In this document: piece by piece, positions 35,899 to 44,265 of the stretch
Layout: each line of letters opens with the position of its first letter
Numbering within the stretch: position 1 is the first letter of the stretch
NCBI RefSeq assembly: GCF_900142085.1
Contig: NZ_FQZQ01000018.1
Location: 1-64,000, forward strand
Direction of reading: 5' to 3'
DNA: 64,000 bases
From: Shimia gijangensis
GTDB lineage: Bacteria; Pseudomonadota; Alphaproteobacteria; Rhodobacterales; Rhodobacteraceae
Translations under genes and position numbers: made by a program
Notes under the pieces: generated by a model
What the model saw: the letters and a program-made list of their open reading frames with translations, nothing else
What the model was told of the DNA's origin: nothing
Databases searched by the model: none

Positions 35899-37038
35899 AT
35901 GACGTCCAGCTGGATGACCGACGAACACCAGATGCTGTCCGAGATGACAGCAAAATTCATCAACGATGAATGGGCTCCGCGTTTTGACAAATGGCGCAAA
36001 CAGGGCGAAATGGATCGCAGCACATGGAACGAGGCCGGAGAGTTGGGCCTTTTGTGCCCCTCGATCCCCGAGGAATATGGCGGCGTTGGCGGCGATTTCG
36101 GCCACGAGGCAGTGATCCTGATGGAAAGCAACCGCGCCAATCTGGCCAGCTGGGGGCACGGCATCCATTCCGGCATCGTGGCACATTACATTCTGGAATA
36201 CGGCTCGGAAGAGCAGAAACAACGCTGGCTGCCGAAAATGGCCACCGGCGAGATGGTCGGCGCGCTGGCGATGACCGAACCTTCGGGCGGCTCGGACGTG
36301 CAGGCAATCAAAACCCGCGCGGTGAAAGACGGCAACGCCTACCGGCTGTCGGGATCCAAGACCTTTATCACCAACGGACAGCACGCCGATCTGGTAATTG
36401 TGGCGGCCAAGACCGACCCCAAAGCAGGCGCCAAGGGCACGTCGTTGGTGGTGGTTGAAACCGCCAAGGCGGAAGGTTTCTCGCGCGGGCGCAATTTGGA
36501 AAAAATCGGCTGCCACGCTGCGGACACGTCAGAGCTGTTCTTCGACAATGTCGAAATTCCGCCCGAAAACCTCCTTGGCGGTGAAGAGGGCCAGGGGTTT
36601 TATCAGATGATGAAACAACTGGGCCAGGAACGTCTGGTCATTGCCTGTATCGCCCAAGGGTCGATGGAAGGCGCGGTTGAGCGCACCATCGCCTATTGCA
36701 AGGAACGCGAAGCCTTTGGTGGGCCGATCATGCAGTTCCAGAACACGCGGTTTAAACTGGCCGAATGCCTGACCAAAACCAAGGTCGCACGTGCCTTTCT
36801 GGATGAATGTATCTCTGAGCTGATCGCTGGCGAGCTGACAGTTGAGAAGGCCGCGATGGCGAAATACTGGATCACGGACACGCAAGGAGAAGTGTTGGAT
36901 GAATGCCTGCAACTCTTTGGGGGCTATGGCTATATGCAGGAATACTCGATCGGCGAAATGTGGGTCGATGCACGGGTGCAACGGATCTACGGCGGCACCA
37001 ATGAAATCATGAAGGAACTGATTTCAAGGTCACTTTGA
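35899..37038 (+). CDS. acyl-CoA dehydrogenase (LCAD/IVD-type active site)
   Basis: This FAD enzyme has 379 residues, the standard ACAD length. FAD/substrate motifs are [20 protein letters not shown] and [23 protein letters not shown]. The position of the usual catalytic Glu is Gly in [19 protein letters not shown] Glu is present in [15 protein letters not shown] near residue 240, where LCAD and isovaleryl-CoA dehydrogenase carry theirs, so the enzyme belongs to that subgroup. It has GGAGGG upstream of the ATG. It follows the 70-residue gene within the beta-oxidation operon. Likely substrates are long or branched acyl-CoAs. Confidence 0.92.
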   Translation: MTSSWMTDEHQMLSEMTAKFINDEWAPRFDKWRKQGEMDRSTWNEAGELGLLCPSIPEEYGGVGGDFGHEAVILMESNRANLASWGHGIHSGIVAHYILEYGSEEQKQRWLPKMATGEMVGALAMTEPSGGSDVQAIKTRAVKDGNAYRLSGSKTFITNGQHADLVIVAAKTDPKAGAKGTSLVVVETAKAEGFSRGRNLEKIGCHAADTSELFFDNVEIPPENLLGGEEGQGFYQMMKQLGQERLVIACIAQGSMEGAVERTIAYCKEREAFGGPIMQFQNTRFKLAECLTKTKVARAFLDECISELIAGELTVEKAAMAKYWITDTQGEVLDECLQLFGGYGYMQEYSIGEMWVDARVQRIYGGTNEIMKELISRSL

Positions 37039-37207
37039 ATTGAAGGCGACGTTTTAGGAGGATGATGTTGGATTATGAGTATTTAGAGCGAGATGAAGCG
37101 GGGCGTCCACCCTGCCATCCGGCCCAGCGTTTGCCAGCGGGACGGCAGGGCTTCACCTCGCGCGGCCATCGGCTCTCCAGCCTGTACCGCAGTTCTGATA
37201 TTCGCGC

Positions 37208-37310
37208 GTTAACCTTAATGGCGCGTAAACCCGCCTCTTCATCTTGCCAGAAATACTCTGCGGGGGAAGTTCAAAATGCATGCATTTTGAACTGGGGGTG
37301 CAAAACCCCC
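37208..37310 (-). repeat. composite intergenic repeat, copy B
   Basis: It lies in the 300-bp gap between acyl-CoA dehydrogenase and GST genes. Read on the minus strand it has GGGGGT-loop-ACCCCC (37294-37310), then a perfect 26-bp palindrome (37268-37293, arms AGTTCAAAATGCA), then CCCCCGCAGAGTATTTCTGG, CAAGATGAAG, and finally TTAAGGTTAAC at 37208-37218. The same order is found in copies C and, in part, A and D. No convincing coding sequence is present in the gap (37039-37339). Confidence 0.7.
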
Positions 37311-37339
37311 GCTGCCTCGCCAACCATAGGGAAATGCGC

Positions 37340-37978
37340 ATGACCATTAAACTCTACTGCTTCGGAGAAAGCGGTCATTCTTACAAGGCCGCGTTGGCTC
37401 TTGAACTGAGCGGTCTTGATTGGGAGCCGGTCAAGGTCGACTTTTTCGCAGGCGAAACCCGCAGTGCAGACTACCGCGAAAACGTCAATGAGCTGGGCGA
37501 AGCGCCTGTGCTGGTGGATGGCGATTTCAAGACCAGCCAGTCGGGGGCTATTCAGGCCTATGTCACCGAGATATCCGGCAAGTTCGGCGGCAAGACCCGC
37601 GACGAGAATTACGACATTTTCCGCTGGGTTTTGTGGGACAACCACAAACTGTCATCGTTTGCGGGCATGACCCGGTTCCTGATGAATTTCCTGCCCGAGG
37701 ACAAACAGCCCAAAGAGGTGATTGGCTTCAATCTGGGCCGCCTCAAGGGGGCTTATGACATCCTGAACAAACACCTTGAGGGCCGCGACTGGATTGTGGG
37801 TGATGGTGTCACCAACGCTGACCTGACTTGCTGCGGCTACCTGTTTTACAACGAACCCTTTGGGTTTGATCGCGCCGAGTGGCCCAATATCGACCGCTGG
37901 CTTTCAAACATCCAGGCCCTTGAGGGCTGGAAACACCCTTATGACCTGATGCCCGGTTCCCCCGCGGACCGCACCTGA
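37340..37978 (+). CDS. glutathione S-transferase family protein
   Basis: The product has 212 residues from ATG 37340. The N-terminal thioredoxin-like domain has KLYCFGESGHSYKAALALELSGLDWEPVKVD, with Ser as likely catalytic residue in GESGHSYK, and the glutathione-binding GEAPVLVDGDFKTSQSGAI (cis-Pro before Val, then Gln-Ser). A C-terminal all-helical domain includes KHLEGRDWIVGDGVTNADL. It is in the beta-oxidation operon, 13 bp before the thiolase gene. GSTs in such operons may detoxify reactive acyl or aldehyde products; this is inference. Confidence 0.9.
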   Translation: MTIKLYCFGESGHSYKAALALELSGLDWEPVKVDFFAGETRSADYRENVNELGEAPVLVDGDFKTSQSGAIQAYVTEISGKFGGKTRDENYDIFRWVLWDNHKLSSFAGMTRFLMNFLPEDKQPKEVIGFNLGRLKGAYDILNKHLEGRDWIVGDGVTNADLTCCGYLFYNEPFGFDRAEWPNIDRWLSNIQALEGWKHPYDLMPGSPADRT

Positions 37979-37991
37979 CAAGGAGAAACTG

Positions 37992-39203
37992 ATGACCGAA
38001 GCTTATATCTATGACGCGGTGCGCACGCCGCGCGGCAAGGGCCGCAAGGACGGCGCCCTGCACGAAGTCACCTCGGTACGCCTGTCGGCCACCGTGTTGA
38101 ACAGCCTGAAAGACCGCAACGGTCTGGACGGCCACGCGGTGGAAGACGTGATCTGGGGCAATGTCACCCAGGTGAAAGAACAGGGCGGCTGTCTGGCACG
38201 GACCGCCGTGCTGGCATCTGACCTTGACGAGTCGATCCCCGGTCTGGCGATCAACCGTTTCTGTGCGAGCGGCATGGAAGCTGTGAACCTGGCGGCCAAT
38301 CAGGTCAAAGGCGGCGCCGGTGATGCCTATATCGCTGGCGGCGTGGAAATGATGGGTCGTGTGGCCATGGGGTCAGACGGGGCCGCCGTGGCTGTGGATC
38401 CGACCGTGGCGATGGACCAGTATTTTGTGCCGCAAGGCATCTCGGCCGACATTATCGCAACCGAGTATGGCTTTAGCCGCGATCAGGCCGACGCACTGGC
38501 CGTTGAATCGCAGCGCCGAGCTAAGGCCGCGTGGGATGACAACCGTTTTGACAAGTCGATCATTGCGGTGAACGACGTCAATGGCCTGCCGATCCTCGAC
38601 TATGACGAATACATGCGTCCGCAGACAGACATGCAGTCCTTGGGCGCACTAAAGGCGTCTTTTGCGGAAATGGGTCAGGTGATGCCCGGTTTCGACAAGA
38701 TCGCGCTGATGAAATACCCGCATCTTGAGGCGATCAACCACATCCACCACGCGGGCAACTCGTCCGGTATTGTGGATGGTTCGGCTGGTGTGCTGATTGG
38801 CAACGAAGAGTTCGGCAAAAAGTATGGCCTGAAGCCACGCGCGCGCATCCGCCAGACCTGTAAAATCGGCACCGATCCGACGATCATGCTGACGGGTCCT
38901 GTACCTGCGACGCAAAAGATCCTTGCTGATAGTGGCATGACCATTGGTGACATTGACCTGTTTGAGGTGAATGAGGCTTTTGCCAGCGTTGTAATGCGCT
39001 TTCAGCAGGCGTTCGACGTCGACCCCGCCCTTGTGAACGTCAATGGCGGCTCAATCGCCATGGGTCACCCGCTGGGGGCCACCGGCGCGATCATCATCGG
39101 CACGCTTCTGGACGAGCTGGAGCGCTCGGACAAAGAGGTCGGTCTGGCAACCCTGTGCATTGCATCCGGCATGGGTGCAGCCACCATCATCGAACGCGTG
39201 TAA
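37992..39203 (+). CDS. acetyl-CoA acyltransferase / thiolase (FadA type)
   Basis: The thiolase has 403 residues. The acyl-accepting Cys is in INRFCASGMEAVNLAANQ near residue 92. The C-terminal motifs are NVNGGSIAMGHPLGATGAII (catalytic His) and ATLCIASGMGAATII (catalytic Cys). NEAF is present in LFEVNEAFASVVM. It cleaves 3-ketoacyl-CoA with CoA to acetyl-CoA and a shortened acyl-CoA, acting with the FadB/FadJ-type protein encoded 12 bp downstream. AGGAG lies upstream of the ATG. The gene may be named fadA by context. Confidence 0.94.
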   Translation: MTEAYIYDAVRTPRGKGRKDGALHEVTSVRLSATVLNSLKDRNGLDGHAVEDVIWGNVTQVKEQGGCLARTAVLASDLDESIPGLAINRFCASGMEAVNLAANQVKGGAGDAYIAGGVEMMGRVAMGSDGAAVAVDPTVAMDQYFVPQGISADIIATEYGFSRDQADALAVESQRRAKAAWDDNRFDKSIIAVNDVNGLPILDYDEYMRPQTDMQSLGALKASFAEMGQVMPGFDKIALMKYPHLEAINHIHHAGNSSGIVDGSAGVLIGNEEFGKKYGLKPRARIRQTCKIGTDPTIMLTGPVPATQKILADSGMTIGDIDLFEVNEAFASVVMRFQQAFDVDPALVNVNGGSIAMGHPLGATGAIIIGTLLDELERSDKEVGLATLCIASGMGAATIIERV

Positions 39204-39215
39204 GGAGTTAAAAAC

Positions 39216-41408
39216 ATGAGCGATTTCAATCTCTCCGTAGACGCAGATGGCGTCGGGATCATCACCTGGGACACGGCTGGTAAGTCGATGAACGTGATGA
39301 CAGAGCAAGCTTTCAGCGATCTGAATGCCATCATCGACACGGTGCTGTCGGATGACGCCATCAAAGGCGCGGTAATCACCTCGGGCAAAGAAGGCTCGTT
39401 TGCCGGTGGTATGGACCTCAATGTGTTGGCCGAAATGGGCAAACGTGGCGGCGACAACCCGGCGCAGGGCATGTTTGACGGTGTGATGTCGATGCACAGC
39501 GTTCTGCGCAAGATCGAGCGCGCAGGCATGGATGCCAAGACCAACAAAGGCGGCAAGCCCATTGCCTGTGTGTTGCCCGGCACCGCGTTGGGCATTGGTC
39601 TGGAGCTGCCGTTGTCGACGCACCGCATCTTTGCCGCCGACAACCCCAAAGCCAAGATCGGCCTGCCGGAGATTATGGTCGGCATCTTCCCCGGTGGCGG
39701 TGGTACCACGCGCATGGTGCGCAAAATGGGTGCCATGGCGGCCTCGCCTTTCCTGTTGCAAGGCAAGATGGTGGACCCCAAGAAAGCCAAGATGGCGGGC
39801 ATCATCGATGAGGTCAGCGAAGACCCGATGGCGGATGCCAAGGCCTGGGTTCTCTCTGAGCCGAAGATCGTCAAACCCTGGGATGAAAAAGGCTATAAAA
39901 TGCCCGGCGGCGAGCCCTATCACCCCGCAGGTTTCATGACCTTTGTTGGCGCCAATGCGATGGTCAACGGCAACACGTGGGGTGTTTACCCTGCTGCCAA
40001 GGCATTGTTGAGCGCAGTGTACGAAGGTGCGATGGTGCCGTTTGACACCGCAATCAAGATCGAAGCGCGCTGGTTTACCAATGTGCTGGTGAACCCCTCG
40101 TCCTCGGCCATGATCCGGTCCTTGTTCATCAACAAGGAAGCGCTGGAAAAAGGCGCGAACCGTCCTGACGTGCCCGACCAGCGCGTCAAGAAAGTGGGCG
40201 TCTTGGGTGCGGGCATGATGGGTGCTGGTATCGCGTTGGTCTCGGCCAAGGCAGGCATGGATGTTGTGCTGATCGACACCAATCAGGAAGCAGCGGATCG
40301 CGGCAAAGCCTATTCCGAGAGCTTCATGGACAAGGGCATCAAGCGCAAGAAGGCGACGCCTGAGCAGAAAGATGCGATGCTGGCCAGGATCAACGCCACC
40401 ACCGATCTGAACGCTTTGGCTGATGTCGATCTGATCATCGAAGCCGTGTTCGAAGACCCCGGCGTCAAAGCCGAGATGACCAAAAAGGTTGAGGCGATCA
40501 TCCCCGAGGATGCGATCTTTGCCTCGAACACCTCGACCTTGCCGATCACCGGTCTGGCCAAGGCGTCTGTGCGCAAGGATCAGTTCATCGGCATCCACTT
40601 CTTCTCGCCGGTTGAGAAGATGGCGCTGGTGGAAATCATCAAGGGCCGCGAAACCGGACCACGTGCGGTGGCCAAAGCGCTGGACTATGTGCGTCAGATC
40701 AAGAAGACACCGATTGTCGTGAATGACGAGCGCTTTTTCTATGCCAACCGCTGCATCATTCCTTACATCAACGAGGGCGTGATGATGACCGGCGAAGGGG
40801 TGGCTCCGCAGCTTTTGGACCATGCCGCGCAGCTGCTCGGCTTCCCGGTTGGACCGATCCAGCTGGTGGATGAAACCTCGCTTGATCTGGGTGCCAAGAT
40901 CGCCAAGGCGACGATGGCGGCGATGGGCAATGCCTATCCGAAATCCGTGGCTGATGATGTCACCTTCTGGATGGTTGATGAGGGTCGCTTTGGTCGCAAA
41001 GCCAAGGCCGGGTTCTTTGACTATGACGAGAACGGCAAACGTCTGGGCTATTGGAAAGGCTTTGCCGACAAGTTCCCGCAGCTGGAAGAGCAACCGGATG
41101 TGACCGAGGTTCAGCATCGCCTGATTTTTGCACAGGTTCTGGAAGCCGTGCGCGCGTTGGAAGCAGATGTGCTGGAAGACATCCGCGAAGGCGACGTGGG
41201 CGCGATCCTGGGTTGGGGCTTTATGCCTTGGTCGGGTGGTCCGTTCTCATGGCTGGACATCGTGGGTGCGCCTTGGGCGGCGGCAAAATGTGACGAGCTG
41301 ACCGAGAAATTCGGTGAGCGGTTCACCTGCCCACCGCTGTTGCGTGAAATGGCCGAGAAGAACCAGACTTTCTATGGTCGCTTTGGTGAGGCTGCAAAAG
41401 CAGCCTAA
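39216..41408 (+). CDS. enoyl-CoA hydratase/3-hydroxyacyl-CoA dehydrogenase fusion (FadB/FadJ type)
   Basis: The protein has 730 residues. The N-terminal crotonase domain (about 1-290) has SGKEGSFAGGMDLNVLAEM for the oxyanion hole and ALGIGLELPLSTHRIFAADNPKAKIGLPEIMVGIFPGGGGTTRM, with the catalytic Glu in GLPE. The Rossmann domain follows from about residue 325 (VGVLGAGMMGAGIALVSAKAG), with the 3-hydroxyacyl-CoA dehydrogenase His in IGIHFFSPVEKMALVEII, then two HCDH helical domains. It hydrates enoyl-CoA and oxidises the product with NAD. It forms the trifunctional complex with the upstream thiolase. Last gene of the operon, followed by a strong terminator. Confidence 0.95.
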   Translation: MSDFNLSVDADGVGIITWDTAGKSMNVMTEQAFSDLNAIIDTVLSDDAIKGAVITSGKEGSFAGGMDLNVLAEMGKRGGDNPAQGMFDGVMSMHSVLRKIERAGMDAKTNKGGKPIACVLPGTALGIGLELPLSTHRIFAADNPKAKIGLPEIMVGIFPGGGGTTRMVRKMGAMAASPFLLQGKMVDPKKAKMAGIIDEVSEDPMADAKAWVLSEPKIVKPWDEKGYKMPGGEPYHPAGFMTFVGANAMVNGNTWGVYPAAKALLSAVYEGAMVPFDTAIKIEARWFTNVLVNPSSSAMIRSLFINKEALEKGANRPDVPDQRVKKVGVLGAGMMGAGIALVSAKAGMDVVLIDTNQEAADRGKAYSESFMDKGIKRKKATPEQKDAMLARINATTDLNALADVDLIIEAVFEDPGVKAEMTKKVEAIIPEDAIFASNTSTLPITGLAKASVRKDQFIGIHFFSPVEKMALVEIIKGRETGPRAVAKALDYVRQIKKTPIVVNDERFFYANRCIIPYINEGVMMTGEGVAPQLLDHAAQLLGFPVGPIQLVDETSLDLGAKIAKATMAAMGNAYPKSVADDVTFWMVDEGRFGRKAKAGFFDYDENGKRLGYWKGFADKFPQLEEQPDVTEVQHRLIFAQVLEAVRALEADVLEDIREGDVGAILGWGFMPWSGGPFSWLDIVGAPWAAAKCDELTEKFGERFTCPPLLREMAEKNQTFYGRFGEAAKAA

Positions 41409-41426
41409 ATTCCGAAAGATACTAAT

Positions 41427-41461
41427 AAAGGGCGCATCCTCTTGGTGCGCCCTTTGTTTTT
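41427..41461 (+). terminator. rho-independent terminator of the beta-oxidation operon
   Basis: AAAGGGCGCA and TGCGCCCTTT form a perfect 10-bp stem with a 9-nt loop, followed by GTTTTT. It lies 18 bp after the stop of the FadB/FadJ-type gene. Confidence 0.93.
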
Positions 41462-41477
41462 GGTTGCCGTTGAATGG

Positions 41478-42155
41478 TCAACTCGCCGATTTTGTTTCGG
41501 CACGCGCATTAAGCGTTTCAACCAGCTCTTGTTCGAGGTGCGCAAGAAAGGCCTTGGCCTGCATATGATCCAATTTCGGGATCCCGGTTGTTGTTGCCTC
41601 AATACTCTCACGATCGCCTGACGCATCCAAACTCAGCGCGCTCAATATAGAAGGGCAACAGGCAATTGCCCCATTCGCAACGGGAACAAGTTCCTCCTGA
41701 TCGAAGTGCAGCTGATACAACTTGGCCGGGACATCGGGTTGAAACAGCTCAATACCGATAAACCCAATCAGATCAGCCCCCTGGAGTAAGGCAAACCTGC
41801 TGCCGTTTTGTTTTTCAAAAGCCTTTGAAGCGAGCGCCACCATGGTTTCGCCTTGCAAAACCAGATCTTCTTCATTGCCCAACGCCCCGCTTGGGACGAA
41901 AAGAGGACAGACACTCGACGGGCAAGTGCCGGGTTGCTTCCAGATGTCGATCACGGTGATCTGGCGCACGGGCTGAAGGCCGTTTTCAAACGTAAAAACC
42001 ATATCGCCTTCGACCAACCAGGCAACGTTACGCCAATCGCTTTCCATCCGAACAGTGGTGCCTTCAACAAAGCCATCTTCACCGCAACGAGCGCACGCCA
42101 TACCGACCTGGGCAAACTCGCATTTGATGTGACTCATTGAATGCGTACCAAACAT
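41478..42155 (-). CDS. Hint-domain (Hedgehog/intein-type) protein, degenerate copy
   Basis: The protein has 225 residues. The Hint start region is GFVEGTTVRMESDWRNVAWLVEGDMVFTFENGLQPV, matching Hint_2 proteins of roseobacters (EGTxVxTxxGWxxVxxLxxGDxVxTFDxG). The conserved Cys that usually precedes it is displaced (CARCGEDG), and the His-containing block expected near LVLQGETMVALAS lacks His. Self-splicing or autoprocessing activity is therefore doubtful. The C-terminal 60 residues are unlike the sister gene. No signal peptide is seen. It is the downstream member of a tandem pair on the minus strand; both begin MFG. The function of small Hint-only proteins is unknown. Confidence 0.78.
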   Translation of the reverse strand: MFGTHSMSHIKCEFAQVGMACARCGEDGFVEGTTVRMESDWRNVAWLVEGDMVFTFENGLQPVRQITVIDIWKQPGTCPSSVCPLFVPSGALGNEEDLVLQGETMVALASKAFEKQNGSRFALLQGADLIGFIGIELFQPDVPAKLYQLHFDQEELVPVANGAIACCPSILSALSLDASGDRESIEATTTGIPKLDHMQAKAFLAHLEQELVETLNARAETKSAS

Positions 42156-42289
42156 TGCGCGCCCTTTTTGTTCTTAACCGGAAGGTGAGGCAAAATCATG
42201 AAAATGGGCCACTACACAGCCCAACTGAGGGTTGCTCAACGCGCGCTCTACCTAAGAGTGTATGAACATCGCAACAATAATGCAAGGAG

Positions 42290-42310
42290 AAGTTTACCTA
42301 ACGTAAACTT
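42290..42310. promoter_or_regulatory. 8-bp inverted repeat between the two Hint genes
   Basis: AAGTTTAC (42290-42297) and GTAAACTT (42303-42310) are exact inverted copies with spacer CTAAC. The element lies 135 bp before the start of the downstream Hint gene and after the terminator of the upstream one, so it could be its operator. Confidence 0.45.
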
Positions 42311-42348
42311 GCACTTGGATGTTGTGGCTGTCTGCTTCCTCAGAAAAA

Positions 42349-42375
42349 AACGTCCGAGACAAAATCCCGGACGTT
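42349..42375 (-). terminator. bidirectional-type terminator after the upstream Hint gene
   Basis: AACGTCCG and CGGACGTT form an 8-bp stem with an 11-nt loop. The minus strand continues TTTTTTTCTG, a strong U-tract. It lies 25 bp after the stop of the Hint gene at 42400, so the two Hint genes are separately transcribed or partly coupled. Confidence 0.85.
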
Positions 42376-42399
42376 CTTTTTTCTGTCAGGCCTTTGAGC

Positions 42400-43053
42400 T
42401 TAGGCAACTGCGCACTGTAGGTCATCCTGAAAACAGGCTGCCTCAAGCACGCGCATGGCAACAGGCAAAGGAAGCATGTTGTAGTTTCCAGCTGCGCCAT
42501 ATTTTGGCAGCATACCCGCGCCCAGCCCCCAGTGGGCCTGACAAAACATCAAAGCACCCTGGTCTGCAAAGACCATCTGATCCTCTTCAAAAACTGGCAA
42601 AGCAACTTCGACTGTACCGTATGGGTTTTCGCGTTCCACACCATCAAGAACATCGAGAGCAGCGCCCGGGACAACGGCAAAGGGGTCCCCCCACTGGTCC
42701 ACAATCGCGTCACTTTCGATCAGGACACCTTGGTGAGGCATCACCAGCATGTCGTGACGATTGCCCAGAACGCCCTCGGGCACCATCAGAGGCCAAAGCG
42801 CTTCGGGGCACGGGCCGATGCCCCCCCAAAGCTCGTCGCGCATCACGGCAGTCACGCGTTGCATGCCGCCGTCAAAAGTCAGCACGTCGTCTCCCGGACG
42901 CAAGGTTTCTACCGGCTGCCAGCCATTTTGTGTCGCAACATGTGTGCCCTCAACAAGACCACAACCGGCGCCCAGCAAAACTGGATCCTGAAGGTTTTGT
43001 ACAGGAGACACCATTTGGGTGTTCGATTCCTGTGATGGGTTCCATCCAAACAT
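42400..43053 (-). CDS. Hint-domain (Hedgehog/intein-type) protein
   Basis: The protein has 217 residues. The Hint fold is clearer than in its neighbour: GAGCGLVEGTHVATQNGWQPVETLRPGDDVLTFDGGMQRV at about residues 28-68, with Cys31 in the position of the nucleophile, then GVLGNRHDMLVMPHQGVLIESDAI near residue 100, which carries the His block. The domain occupies most of the protein, with little sequence N-terminal to splice from, so it may act as a protease-like or ester-forming autoprocessing unit, or merely as a fold. AGGGGA lies upstream of the ATG. No signal peptide. It ends at its own terminator. Confidence 0.82.
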   Translation of the reverse strand: MFGWNPSQESNTQMVSPVQNLQDPVLLGAGCGLVEGTHVATQNGWQPVETLRPGDDVLTFDGGMQRVTAVMRDELWGGIGPCPEALWPLMVPEGVLGNRHDMLVMPHQGVLIESDAIVDQWGDPFAVVPGAALDVLDGVERENPYGTVEVALPVFEEDQMVFADQGALMFCQAHWGLGAGMLPKYGAAGNYNMLPLPVAMRVLEAACFQDDLQCAVA

Positions 43054-43242
43054 TGTTTTCCCCTAGTGTCTGGTATGATCGTTAGCAGCCCTATTATTTG
43101 TGACGAATTGTATGAAGTCGCTTGGTCGGAAATGTGGAAGTTTTGGGGCAATGTTTCCGAGCCTGAGACAATCCTCAAATCGCAACTGGATTGGGTCAAA
43201 ATCGGCGGAAATCACGCAGAAATTGAGAGTTTTTTCAGAGCC
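43054..43242. other. intergenic region, nothing recognised
   Basis: About 190 bp between the upstream Hint gene and the DMT permease end. It should hold the promoter of the Hint gene. I see no RNA gene or conserved ORF. Confidence 0.4.
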
Positions 43243-43260
43243 TGATTCCAATTGGAATCA
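43243..43260. repeat. perfect 18-bp palindrome over the DMT permease stop
   Basis: TGATTCCAATTGGAATCA is self-complementary without spacer and its last three bases are the stop codon (minus strand TGA) of the permease gene. There is no adjacent T-run. It may be a protein-binding site or chance constraint. Confidence 0.4.
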
Positions 43261-44154
43261 CTTGGATCGAACCGCAATTACCACTCCGGAAGCCGCGATC
43301 ATACCAATGCCAAGCCCCTGCAGGAAACTAAGAGTTTGCCCGAACAGGATCCAGGCAAACAACGGTGCAAACAGCATTGCGGTGTATTCAAAAACCGCTA
43401 CGTTGGTGGGCTCATCCATTTGGTATGCACGAATTATCAAAAACACAGCACCCAGTGATCCAACCGCCTGCAACACCACCCAAGGCAGTACGGCAGCTAT
43501 GTCCCAAGTCCAGACACGGTTCACAAATTCAACGCCTTCAGGAATGACCGGTCCAACCAGAAAGCTCACCACCAGCCCCGCCAACCCGAGCATCATCATA
43601 TTCGCCGCCAGCATCGACACCGCGCTTTCACCCTCGCACCAGCTTCGGGTCGCAATGGACGAGATTGCATAGAAAAATCCTGCCGCGACGGGCATCATCA
43701 TCAAAGGCCCAAAGCCATCTGATCCCGGTTGCAAAACCAGCAGGATACCTAAAAAGCCAATCAGCACCGCGCCGATACGCCTTGGTCCTATGCGTTGTTT
43801 CAGCCCAATTGTCTTAATCAACAGAACCCAGATCGGCGAAGTAAACAGCCCGGCAAGCGCCTGAGAAATTGGCATGAAACCAAGCGAGGCAAAATACAAC
43901 ATCATCGCGACCGTGATCATCGTGGCACGCGCCAGGACAGGTAACCAACGTATCGGGCGTAGCCGCCCCAACCCAATGGCGGCCATGCCAACCAAGAGAG
44001 GCGCCATAAAGGTCGAACGCATGACCTGGAACTGCCAAAGGCTGATTTCTTCCGCAATAACGCTGACAAAATTGTCGATAAACCCAACAGTGGCCATCGC
44101 AGACATCATGGAAACTGCCGCCACCATGGGTCGATTATTGACGGATGCAGTCAT
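43258..44154 (-). CDS. EamA/DMT-superfamily permease
   Basis: This inner-membrane protein has 298 residues and ten hydrophobic segments in two EamA halves; the first has SLWQFQVMRSTFMAPLLVGM and MPISQALAGLFTSPIWVLLIKTIGLKQRIGPRR, the second VAFEYTAMLFAPLFAWILFGQTL. The substrate is unknown. It is divergent from the DmdB-like ligase gene; the 111-bp region between holds the palindrome GACAATTGTC (44173-44182). It is a distant relative of the permease at 13222-14127 and is not next to an obvious pathway. Confidence 0.85.
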   Translation of the reverse strand: MTASVNNRPMVAAVSMMSAMATVGFIDNFVSVIAEEISLWQFQVMRSTFMAPLLVGMAAIGLGRLRPIRWLPVLARATMITVAMMLYFASLGFMPISQALAGLFTSPIWVLLIKTIGLKQRIGPRRIGAVLIGFLGILLVLQPGSDGFGPLMMMPVAAGFFYAISSIATRSWCEGESAVSMLAANMMMLGLAGLVVSFLVGPVIPEGVEFVNRVWTWDIAAVLPWVVLQAVGSLGAVFLIIRAYQMDEPTNVAVFEYTAMLFAPLFAWILFGQTLSFLQGLGIGMIAASGVVIAVRSK

Positions 44155-44265
44155 TTCTGCCTCTAATTGTCTGACAATTGTCGTTTCAGTGTTACTTCGA
44201 ACATATCGAGTACAGGTAGTCTGTCATAAAAACGACAACGCTCAGAGAATCAAGGGAGGGATCTG

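Noticed and set aside
34188-36516. long antisense frames over the acyl-CoA dehydrogenase genes
   Set aside because: They are shadows of conserved genes and have no ribosome binding site or family features.
37062-37343. 93-codon frame between the acyl-CoA dehydrogenase and GST genes
   Set aside because: It runs through the composite repeat and its hairpins and overlaps the GST start; the sequence is not protein-like.
39051-41117. 688-codon open frame antisense to the FadB/FadJ-type gene
   Set aside because: Its residues are biased to His, Arg and Gly as expected for the complement of GC-rich coding DNA. The sense frame is a complete, well-conserved enzyme.
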